Under the pieces are notes generated by a model, which worked only from the letters and a program-made list of their open reading frames with translations, was not told where the DNA came from and did no database searches. 64,000 nt of DNA from positions 1-64,000 of the forward strand of contig JAJSRW010002078.1 of NCBI GenBank assembly GCA_022414725.1, in the 5' to 3' direction. Both the position numbers and the translations under genes were made by a program. The DNA is from Microglena sp. YARC. Taxonomy: Eukaryota; Chlorophyta; Chlorophyceae; Chlamydomonadales; Chlamydomonadaceae. Shown piece after piece: positions 54,971-64,000 of the stretch (position 1 is the stretch's first letter; the number at the start of each line of letters is the position of its first letter).

Positions 54971-55614
54971 CGGACTGTACTGCTGCACCGTGGCTCAGGT
55001 TAAATTTTCAAATCTGACAGGTACATTTCGAATGTTACGTACGCGGTGGGATGTACACCGTTCGAAACAACCATTGTGTGCTGACCGCACTTGCCGCTTT
55101 TAATTTCGATAGGATATTGCGTAACTTCTGCACTCTTTACATTTCCTACAGCCTCCGCGAAGAAGTCAGGAAAGGCGCGACGAGGTCAGCTTCCTACAAT
55201 CAACGAAGAGGACAGATCGCCGACAACTTTGTAAGGTCATCGTATTCAAATTGGTATCTCCTTATAGCCCAGCTCCGAATGCTAGTGACTTCGAGCAACT
55301 GGGCTGTCTTGACTTCCGCAAGGGTGAGTGTCGACCAGAATGCTCCGCACATATGCCTGCATTCGCCGTGAAACCTCAACCAGTGAGCGTGCGTAGCCGT
55401 AACATAGAAGTCTGGTCCACCAACAACGACTTCGATGTTCATTGGCACTTGGCGCTCCTTGGTCCATTCGTCCATGACGCCGCATCCCAAAACATTCCCG
55501 TCCGATTGGAGTTTAACTTCCACTGTACTGTCATTGTAGACCCTGCGGAAGACAAATAGGTTGGTAAAGCAAATGATTGAGATTCAGATTCAGATTCAAA
55601 ATCAGATTCAGATA
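54971..55614. other. Centre of copy 2 and inverted partial exon E
   Basis: The stretch 54,971-55,250 is the axis of the quasi-palindrome and may contain exon sequence (TVAQVKFSNLTGTF, then NNHCVLTALAAFNFDRILRNF on the plus strand), also conserved in copy 1 at 30,600-30,880 (minus). From 55,250 to 55,560 exon E recurs in reverse orientation without its second half. A short GATTCAGATTCAGATT run follows. Confidence 0.5.
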
Positions 55615-58600
55615 TAGAGAAAAACCAAACTCAGAATACCCATAGTCCTCCCGATCATAATCGGGAGCATTGTCAAACCCAACAAGCAAATGATTGAGAA
55701 AACCAAATTCGGAATACACACAGTCCTCCCGATCATAATCGGGAGCATTGACAAACCCAACGAGCGAATGATTGAGAAACAAAACTCGGAATACACACAG
55801 TCCTCCCGATCATAATCGGGAGCACTGACAAACCCATCGAGCGAATGATTCAGAAAACATGTGCTCGGCATACCCATAGTCCTCCCGATCATAATCGGGA
55901 GCATTGTCAAACCCAACGTGCGAATGATTGAGAAAACTTAATTCGGAATACACACCGTCCTCCTGATCATAATCGGAAGCACTGACAAACCCATCGAGCG
56001 AATGATTCAGAAAACATGTACTCGGCATTTTTTTTTTTTTTTTTTTGTACTCGGCATACCAATAGTCCTCCCGATCATAATCGGGAGCATTGTCAAACCC
56101 AACGAAAGAATGATTGAGAAAAACCAAGCTCAGAATACCCATAGTCCTCCCGATCATAATCGGGAGCATTGTGGAACACAACGAGCAAATGATTGAGAAA
56201 ACCAAATTCGGAATACACAGAGTCCTCCCGATCATAATCGGGAGCATTGACAAACCCAACGAGCGAATGATTGAGAAAACAAAATTCGGAATACACACAG
56301 TCCTCCCGATCATAATTGGGAGCATTGACAAACCCAACGAGCGAATGATTGAGAAAACAAAACTCGGAATACACACAGTCCTCCCGATCATAATCGGGAG
56401 CACTGACAAACCCATCGAGCGAATGATTCAGAAAATATGTGCTCGGCATACCCATAATCCTCCCGATTATAATCGGGAGCATTGTCAAACCCAACGAGCG
56501 AATGATTGAGAAAACCTAATTCGGAATACACACCGTCCTCCCGATCATAATCGGGAGCACTAACAAACCCAACGAGCGAATGATTCAGAAAACATGTACT
56601 CGGCATTTTTTTTTTTTTTTTTGTACTCGGCATACTGATAGTCCTCCCTATCATAATCGGGAGCATTGTCAATCCTAACGAGCGAAAGATTAAGAAAACC
56701 AAACTCAGAATACCCACAGACATCCTGATCATAATCGGGAGCATTGACAAACCCAACAAGCAAATGATTGAGAAAACCAAATTCGGAATACACAGAGTCC
56801 TCCCGATCATAATCGGGAGCTTTGTCAAACCCAACGAGCGAATGATTGAGAAAAACCAAACTCAGAATACCCATAGTCCTCCCGATCATAATCGGGAGCA
56901 TTGTCGAACACAACGAGCAAATGATTGAGAAAACCAAATTCGGAATACACAGAGTCCTCCCGATCATAATCGGGAACATTGACAAACCCAACGAGCGAAT
57001 GATTGAGAAAACCAAATTCGGAATACACACAGTCCTCCCGATCATAATTGGGAGCATTGACAAACCCAACGAGCGAATGATTGAGAAAACAAAACTCGGA
57101 ATACACACAGTCCACCCGATCATAATCGGGAGCACTGACAAACCCATCGAGCGAATGATTCAGAAAACATGTACTCGGCATTTTTTTTTTTTTTTTTTTT
57201 GTACTCGGCATACCAATAGTCCTCCCGATCATGATCGGGAGCATTGTCAAACCCAACGAGCAAATGATTGAGAAAAACCAAACTCAGAATACCCATAGTC
57301 CTCCCGATCATAATCGGGAGCATTGTCGAACACAGCGAGCAAATGATTGAGAAAACCAAATTCGGAATACACACAGTCCTCCCGATCATAATCGGGAGCA
57401 TTGACAAACCCAACGAGCGAATGATTGAGAAAACAAAATTCGGAATACACAGATTCCTCCCGATCATAATCGGGAGCACTGACAAACCCAACAAGCGAAT
57501 GATTCAGAAAACATGTACTCGGCATTTTTTTTTTTTTTTTTTACTCGGCATACCCATAGTCCTCCCGATCATAATCGGGAGCATTGTCAGTCCCAACGAA
57601 CGAATAATTGAGAATAACCAAACTCAGAATACCCACAGTCCTCCCGATCATAATCGGGAGCATTGTCAATCCCAACGAGCGAATGATTTAGAAAACATGT
57701 AAACGGCATTTTTTTTTTTTTTTTTTTTTTTTTGTACTCGGCATACCCATTGTCCTCCCGATCATAATCGGGAGCATTGTCAAACCCAACGAGCGAATGA
57801 TTTAGAAAACATATAAACGGCATTTGTTTTTTTTTTTTTTTTTTTGTACTCGGCATACCCATAGTCCTCCCGATAATAATCGGGAGCATTGTCAAACCCA
57901 ACGAGCAAATGATTGAGAAAACCTAATTCGGAATATACACAGTCCTCCCGATCATAATCGGGAGCACTGACAAACCCAACGAGCGAATGATTCAGAAAAC
58001 ATGTACTCGGCATTTTTTTTTTTTTTTTTTTTGTACTCGGCATACTGATAGTCCTCCCTATCATAATCGGGAGCATTGTCAATCCTAACGAGCGAATGAT
58101 TGAGAAAAACCAAACTCAGAATACCCACAGACCTCCCGATCATAATCGGGAACATTGACAAACCCAACGAGCGAATGATTGAGAAAACCAAATTCGGAAT
58201 ACACAGAGTCCTCCCGATCATAATCGGGAGCTTTGTCAAACCCAACGAGCGAATGATTGAGAAAACAAAATTCGGAATACACACAGTCCTCCCGATCATA
58301 ATCGGGAGCACTTACAAACCTAACGAGCGAATGATTCAGAAAACATGTAATCGGCATTTTTTTTTTTTTTTTTTATTTGACTCGGCATACCCATAGTCCT
58401 CCCTATCATAATCGGGAGCATTGTCAAACCCAACGAACGAATGATTGATAAAAACCAAACTCAGAATACCCATAGTCCTCCCGATCATAATCGGGAGCAT
58501 TGACAAACCCAACGAGCGAATGATTGAGAAAACCAAATTCGGAATACACAGAGTCCTCCCGATCATAATTGGGAGCATTGACAAACCCAACAAGCGAATG

Positions 58601-59155
58601 ATTGAGAAAACCAAATTCGGAATACACAGAGTCCTCCCGATCATAATCGGGAGCACTGACAAAACCCATCGAGCGAATGATTCAGAAAACATGTGCTCGG
58701 CATACCCATAGTCCTCCCGATCATAATCGGGAGCATTGTCAAACCCAACGAGCGAATGATTGAGAAAACTAAATTCGGAATACCCACAGTCCTCCCGATC
58801 ATAATCAGGAGCACTGACAAACCTAACGAGCGAATGATTCAGAAAACATGTACTCGGCATTTTTTTTTTTTTTTTTTTTTTTTTTTGTACTCGGCATACC
58901 CATAGTCCTCCCTATCATAATCGGAATCATTGTCAAACCCAACGAACGAATGATTGACAAAAATCAAACTCAGAATACCCACACTCCTCTTGATCATAAT
59001 CGGGAGCATTGTCAAACCCAACGAGCGAATGATTGAGAAAAACCAAACTCAGAATACCCACAGTCCTCTCGATCATAATCGGGAGCATTGTCAAACCCAA
59101 CGCGCGAATGATTGAGAAAACCAAACTCGGAATACACACAGTCCTCCCGATCATA
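55615..59155 (-). repeat. Palindrome array 2B (78-bp units, inverted)
   Basis: About 40 units, the longest array. T runs lie at about 56,030, 56,607, 57,181, 57,526, 57,710, 57,825, 58,014, 58,358 and 58,861, each between TACTCGGCAT-type words. Many units are identical, indicating recent amplification or gene conversion. Confidence 0.92.
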
Positions 59156-60879
59156 AAAAAATCAATCCTAAAACCTGTCAAAGAAAAACTTGATCCACCG
59201 AATGCCTAGACGGAACAGGCAAAAGGGCTAAATTCTTCTGGCTGTGACATTTCATCAGTCATGCTATGCAAGTCAAGCAGGCCTCAACTACACATCTTTG
59301 CTTTACCTATTGCAGTAATGGGCCACTAAAACAAACCTAGTAAATAGGTAGGTGGCCGAGGTGGGCAAGAACACAGTAAAATAGAAGAACTGCAGGTGTA
59401 CATGATCCATATGTCAGTGTCATGTAAAGTACCAATCACAACATAAACACCCAACCACACTCCCGGCAAAGATTAACCAATAAACAAGGCAACCTGTTGG
59501 CAAGCAGTAACTTGGTCAACACAGGCACAAGGCAGCTAAGTCTGGGCTACAATTGCAGTCTACCACTACAATGCAATTCATAACCAAACCAGACGCTATG
59601 GAAATCTTGGAACGGTAGCTAAGGATGCATGCCATATGGGTATGCAGTACTGTCCGCCATTACTCTGACGCAGGTGCAAGCGGGTAACCATCATGCAGGT
59701 AAGCAGGCCTCAGGAAGGTGCAGGCGGGTGCAGAGCTGTTCGCCAGTACTCCGGCGCAGGTGCTGGCCCGGCGCGTGTCCTGGTCTGGTCTGGCAGGTGC
59801 AGGCGGGTAACCGCCATGCAGGTAGGCAGACCTATCCAGTGCTCCGAGCGCCAGTGCTCCTGGCTATCTGCCCAGCATCCACCAGAGAAGGTGCTAGGCA
59901 GGACAGTGACAGTGAAATGCATTGCGCAAAGGGTGCGAGAATTAGAAGCAACTCGGGGGGTATTCACAACCACCCGGTGCTAATGCAGATGCGCAGCAAG
60001 GCGATGCAGAAAGCGAAAGGCAAAGCAGCAGATCATGAGAACAGAGCTGAAGTGAATTCCCATAGCAGTGAAATGCATTGCGCAAAAGGTGCGAGAATTA
60101 GGTGCAACTCGGGACCATGCAGGGCCACCCGGTGCTAATGCGGATGCGCAGCAAAGCAATGCACGATGCGAAAGGCAATTTGCGCAAGGCATGAAAGGAG
60201 GTGAAAGCGCAAGGCATGAAAAGAGGTGAAAGCGCAAGGCATGAAGCAAAGCCTTACCGACTTATCAAAACAGTCTTTCATGCATGCGCAGCAAGGGGGG
60301 GCCCGGCAAGGGGGGTCAATCAATGCACATCAAGGGGTCATGCAAAGGGGTCAAGCTGCCAGGTCATGCAAAGGGGTCAAGCTGCCAGAGAAGGTGCTGG
60401 GCATGGCAATCAATGCACAGCAAGGAGTCATGCAAAGGGGTCAAGCTGCCAATCCATTGAGAAGGACACCAAGGCAGAGGCTGTGCAATCGGATGGAGAC
60501 AATGCAGACATTGCTAAGGAGGAGGAGATGGAGGAGGAGGAAGATGGGGATGGGGCATGGAGGAGGAGATTCTAGTGCAGCGATTGTACAGGCGCTGTTG
60601 TTACCCAACAAGTTAGCATTGGCCCTCTTTCTACAACGTGATAGCCTGTCATAAGTACTAAGTTGTACTTTCGAACTGTTGAGTTGTGAGTTGTGAGATA
60701 AATAATTATGAGCAATGCGTTCAAGACTTTGTAAACAGCTTTCACCTTCCTCTTGACTGTCCTCTACAATTGATTTTGTATTGGAATACTTCGAAGGAAC
60801 TTTCTCTCTCACCAAACGAGCAAATCAATGTTACAATTGAAATTGAAGGGAATAGTCTTTTTCTCCGGAATGCAACAAA
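59156..60879 (+). other. Spacer of copy 2, with repeats and reverse acidic tail
   Basis: This is the counterpart of 25,861-27,924 in copy 1, inverted. It contains ~170-bp imperfect repeats (59,880-60,170), short AAGGGGTCAAGCTGCCA repeats (60,320-60,450), an acidic-tail copy (60,446-60,570; QSIEKDTKAEAVQSDGDN) and, on the minus strand, the conserved VEDSQEEGESCLQSLERIAH stretch (60,705-60,770). No full gene was recognised. Confidence 0.5.
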
Positions 60880-61097
60880 ACAATCTTACATAATAAATTG
60901 TAAGATGTTTTCGTAAAATACACCAAAAAAGCAAAATCAATCAATTTGCGAAAACGATCTTACAAAATAAATTGTAAGATATTTTCGTAAAATACAGCAA
61001 AAAAGCAAAACCAATTAATTTGCGAAAACGATCTTACAATATTTATCGTAAGATTTCAGTAAAATAAAAAATCCGTTCGGAAGCAGGAACGCCCATT
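60880..61097 (-). repeat. Right terminal and subterminal repeats of copy 2
   Basis: Two ~75-bp repeats, each with a CTTACA...TGTAAG hairpin and CAAAATCAATCAATTTGCG, precede the 27-bp terminal repeat. The arrangement mirrors the left end of copy 1. Confidence 0.8.
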
Positions 61098-61490
61098 CTG
61101 TTCCAGCTGTGCGTTTCTCTGCTTCTCCGCTTTCAGCCTCGCCTCGAGCTCCTGCTGCCGCCGTGCACGCTCCTCCTCCTGCTTATCGTTTTGCTGCTGC
61201 AACGCCTTCATGATCTCCTCCTGCTGCTTATCGTTTTGCTGATGCGCTGTCAGCCTCGACTGTAGCTCTTGCTGCAACCGTGCACGCTCCTCCTCCTGCT
61301 TATCGTTTTGCTGCTGCAACGCCGCCTTCATAAGCTCTAACGCCGCCCGCGGATCGATGTCCTCTTCGCGAGCCTGATTCTCTGACCGACGCTGACGCCG
61401 AAGCCGACTTGTATGGCCATCAAATTCCGAAGGATGCTCCTCGCCCTCTGATGCCATGCTCTCAGATATCATCGAATGGTAGTTGGACAC
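61098..61490 (-). pseudogene. Interrupted viral coiled-coil gene, first piece (N-terminus)
   Basis: Begins at ATG 61,490 with a ~45-residue acidic/basic leader (MASEGEEHPSEFDGHTSRLRR) followed by an alpha-helical coiled coil of repeats ALQQQNDKQEEERAR and RLKAEKQRNAQLEQ. It ends after exactly 131 codons at 61,098, the inner edge of the CTGT target duplication of copy 2. Glu/Gln/Arg-rich coiled coils of this style precede nuclease or KilA-N/Bro-type domains in large DNA viruses, but the downstream domain is not preserved here. The continuation at 50,108 is in the same frame. Confidence 0.75.
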
Positions 61491-61586
61491 ACCTTTTTAT
61501 ACTCGAAAAAACTGCAGATCTTTGCGTTTTGGCAACGTCGGGGTGTGCAGCAGGTTGAAGAGGATCTCCATCCTGCAGACTCCGTA

Positions 61587-61613
61587 TGTTTCATTTTACT
61601 GTTCCGCCGACTG
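61587..61613 (+). repeat. Solo terminal repeat of the mariner/Fanzor family
   Basis: GTTTCATTTTACTGTTCCGC followed by CGACTG and TA (61,614-61,615) equals the right end of the Fanzor element. The flanking text (CATCCTGCAGACTCCGTAT on the left, GGACCAGCCGCACTTAAG further right) is shared with the repeats at 683 and 25,303. A separate element remnant therefore lies in the promoter region of the coiled-coil gene. Confidence 0.65.
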
Positions 61614-61723
61614 TAGTACTGGAGCATCCGAGATATGGCCTTGTCGCGGATTGAGATTGAAGGACCAGCCGCACTTAAGAGATCTCCTCTTCCCCGTGAC
61701 CCAAAATTATTTGAGACATCTTA

Positions 61724-62008
61724 CTAACGCATGCCTCCTCCGGGGAAGCCGACCAGGTTGGCACCGATGCCGAAACCGGCACCGTTGCGGACACTAGATC
61801 CAAGGGCAGGGGCGAACAGGTTCAACACGGCGAACGTGGCGGCACCGACCAAAGAAATCATCATTAGATCCTTAGGAGGAAGCTTGGTGTTGGGGATGAA
61901 GTACGCTGCGACAGCAACCATCAATCCCTCGAAAATGTACTTAAGGAAACGAACGAGAATCTCTGATGCATCGAATGAAACACCAGATGCCTGAGCAGAA
62001 TTGTACAT
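61724..62008 (-). CDS. Conserved NCLDV small membrane protein (94 aa)
   Basis: From Met at 62,008 the protein reads MYNSAQASGVSFDASEILVR, then a hydrophobic segment (LKYIFEGLMVAVAAYFI), a short polar turn with KLPPKDLMMI, and a second hydrophobic segment (VGAATFAVLNLFAP). It ends in the Gly-rich GAGFGIGANLVGFPGG. This two-span layout with a C-terminal GAGFGIGANLVGFP is one of the better conserved small proteins of mimivirus- and phycodnavirus-like genomes, probably a virion membrane component. The frame is open 16 codons further upstream but the family begins at this Met. Confidence 0.75.
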   Translation of the reverse strand: MYNSAQASGVSFDASEILVRFLKYIFEGLMVAVAAYFIPNTKLPPKDLMMISLVGAATFAVLNLFAPALGSSVRNGAGFGIGANLVGFPGGGMR

Positions 62009-62062
62009 TTTGTTGCAAGGTATATAACACCATGGGTAGAAAAAAAATCCTAGCAAAGTTTT

Positions 62063-64000
62063 TCATTGGATTGGTGACAACAAAACATCCATCACTCTCT
62101 CAAACGATGCGATGTCGTAATCGACGTCGCAGACAGTCCCCGATAACAAATACACCAACCTAATACGCTTGCGGTCGTCACCATGCATCCACGCATACAA
62201 AGCTGTCTGCAATATGTGAACAAGCTGCACTTCACCACTCGTGCACTTCAACTCATATAACGAATCCTCAGTCACCACATCCGCCTCGCCATAAACATGG
62301 CACGCCTTGGGAACGAACTCGCGTCGAAGAGGAACCTCAAACCTCATCACCACTCCACCGCAAATCCCAGCTCCGCGCATGACCTCTAGAGAGGACTCAA
62401 CATCGACTTCGTCCAACCTGTCAAAGCGAGTAATCTGCTTCGCTCGATAAAAGTACTGAGATGCAGAAGACTGATGCAGTGTAGCCTCACACAGAAAATC
62501 AGACACACTAGGATCGCAACCAGAAGATATACGCGATACAAGAGCATCTCTTAAATTCCCGCAATATTTCGAACTGCTCATGTTGAGAGTCGGGAGCATG
62601 TCAAGAAGCTGCGACCTCCCTGTAACACGGTATTCCAAGATTGCCGGGATTGCGATGCCGTTAAGATCAGCCACGTACTCCGCAAGAGCCCCCCTAGTTC
62701 TCACAGTACTGCACAATGCCGGCGCACGCACGCCAATGTCCTGAACACTCCACGTCAGATGAGCACTAGCTTGCTTTATCGTTTGGAAGGGAAGGTGCTC
62801 GAGTAGAGAGCATACTCCGCGCTCATTAGGACGGATATCTGCATCATCATTGGTATCTTTGGGAGTCACTTCTTTTTTAGATGCGGATGCAGGGGGGCAC
62901 CCCTGCAACGTTGCTGTTTCGAGAAGCGCGGTTGCATCCATGTAAGGAGCAAGATGAGATCTCATGTTGTGAACCACGATCAGCTCTCGCTTCGCCCGTG
63001 TCAGACTGACGTATACCGGGTTGGGACAATTCACAGTCGATGATGAGAGCGGCGCATCATGATGCATCCGCTGGAAGAAGGTCATGTAAGACTCTTCTGT
63101 ACCTCCCAAGACGACCACAGCTTCTCGCTCAGTACCCTTACTCCCGTGAAATGTCATGAAGGCCAACTTCCCACGCAGCATCTGCTTGTTCAAGGAGCAC
63201 TCCTCGAATACGTCGTTCACACTCAGAGGGACGTTGCGATCCAACAGCCGCTTCTCCAGTAGACGCAGGGGGGACTTGCCTCACCCTTTCTTTACGCTCG
63301 GAGAAAGAACCATGATCTGATCGGGTCGGTAACGGGTGAGGAGGTCGGTGAACACATTGCGAACTCATAAACCGCGGACACAACGTCATCGACGACGGCA
63401 CGTGACCTGCCACAAGGACATCTTCACCCTTAAGGAACACCTCGTTAACAAAACGAACCATGGGCGCGGTTAGACGCCACGTCGTCTTCAAGGTGTGCTG
63501 TCTCCACCCACGGCCACCCGAGATTTCTGAGGGCAGCAACGAGTCGCATTCGGCGAGGAACCTCGGGCTGGCACCCTTGTACTCGTAGATGGATTGTCTC
63601 GGGTCGCCTATGAAAAGGAATTGAGGCGGTCGGTGGCAAAGGCGAGCGATCATGACGATGATTTTCCAATAAAGAGGGTTGATGTCTTGCGCTTCATTTA
63701 CGACAACGAGTCTAAATGACAGAGCGCTACGCAAACGTCCATTGTTAGCATTAATAGCATCTACCATCGTGTCAAGCGCCTCGTCGGTGTGGCATCCCTC
63801 GTCGTAATAGTGCGTACCGAAGCTGTGGAACGAATGCACCTCAGCAGCGGATTCAAGTCCCAAGGCTGCAACTTTTTTGCGTGTCTCCGTCTTCAAGTTG
63901 GAGTTGTATGTCAGGAGCAGGGAGCGGGCATCGGGGAAGAGCGTATGCAATCGAGTGACGCAGTGTAAAGATAATGTAGTTTTTCCAGACCCGGCCACGC
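62063..64000 (-). pseudogene. UvrD-type SF1 helicase with PD-(D/E)XK nuclease tail, frameshifted and cut by window edge
   Basis: Helicase motifs run in order. Walker A AGSGKTT lies at the window edge, then VHSFHSFGTHYY (Ia/Ib region), motif II LVVVNEAQD, motif III FIGDPRQSIYEYKGA and motif IV LKTTWRL. After two frame changes (about 63,355 and 63,290) come motif V MTFHGSKGTEREAVVV and motif VI VYVSLTRAKRELIV. Motif II reads NEAQD where DEAQD is usual, so the Mg-binding Asp is replaced by Asn. The C-terminus has GEADVV and YELK with ILQTALYAW, a PD-(D/E)XK (Cas4/RecB-like) nuclease. This helicase-nuclease pairing resembles AddA-type repair enzymes and viral relatives. The N-terminus lies beyond 64,000. 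Confidence 0.85.

Larger units (their letters stand above)
50113..61097 (-). mobile_element. Copy 2 of the 11-kb DUF7869-type transposon, with perfect 4-bp target duplication
   Basis: Both ends read AATGGGCGTTCCTGCTTCC, followed by one mismatch and AACGGATTT (about 27 bp of inverted repeat). The element is flanked by CTGT at 50,109-50,112 and 61,098-61,101. Deleting the element and one CTGT rejoins the coiled-coil gene in frame, which fixes the length at 10,985 bp. From left to right: acidic tail and body of the DUF7869-like gene (minus strand), palindrome array (plus orientation), exon E forward, exon E reverse, palindrome array (reversed), repeat-rich spacer, a second acidic-tail sequence in opposite orientation, and subterminal hairpins. 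The whole is therefore a quasi-palindrome. Confidence 0.92.

Noticed and set aside
27925..59155. CRISPR array
   Set aside because: Regular palindromic repeats are present, but the units are contiguous 78-bp tandem repeats without unique spacers, and no cas gene is nearby.

Overview
The window looks like a stretch of a eukaryotic chromosome that carries a decaying giant-virus (NCLDV) insertion and is heavily invaded by transposons. Evidence for giant-virus ancestry is a set of recognisable genes: a glycosyltransferase, a conserved GIVGGT-type NCLDV protein, a T5orf172 nuclease, a viral poly(A) polymerase, a Holliday junction resolvase, a cyclin/TFIIB-like factor, a class I methyltransferase, a C5 DNA methyltransferase, a conserved putative structural protein, several small membrane proteins and a UvrD-type helicase with a PD-(D/E)XK tail. 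Evidence for a eukaryotic setting is a Ty1/copia LTR element, a spliced transposon gene with GT-AG introns, long A/T homopolymers and large satellite-like arrays. Most viral genes are broken by frameshifts, so this is more like an endogenous viral element than a live virus. Some indels may be uncorrected long-read errors. I cannot name the host.

Layout. 1-586: 3' end of a DUF7869-type transposon. 600-5,690: decayed viral sequence with one recognisable glycosyltransferase. 5,690-6,185: minisatellite. 6,198-13,534: old copia element on the minus strand with two diverged LTRs. 13.5-25.3 kb: viral gene graveyard (unknown ORFs, GIVGGT protein, T5orf172, poly(A) polymerase, resolvase, methyltransferase, TFIIB-like gene with a partial duplication). 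25,623-37,034: copy 1 of an 11-kb transposon with a DUF7869-like gene. 37.0-39.9 kb: fibre-like viral gene with a 2.4-kb array of 21-bp repeats. 39.9-46.1 kb: the best preserved viral block (RING protein, membrane proteins, putative structural protein, C5 methyltransferase). 46,610-50,030: a Tc1/mariner(IS630)-Fanzor element. 50,113-61,097: copy 2 of the 11-kb transposon, inverted relative to copy 1. 61.7-64 kb: viral membrane protein and helicase.

Two points stand out. First, the 11-kb element is a candidate undescribed DNA transposon. It has ~27-bp terminal inverted repeats, a perfect 4-bp target duplication in copy 2, a quasi-palindromic body, a spliced gene with D...D...HxH motifs, and more than a hundred copies of one 20-bp imperfect palindrome arranged as 78-bp tandem units and also sitting singly in its introns. 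Second, the Fanzor element and copy 2 sit 78 bp apart inside one viral coiled-coil gene. Removing each element together with one copy of its target duplication restores the reading frame, which fixes both boundaries to the base.
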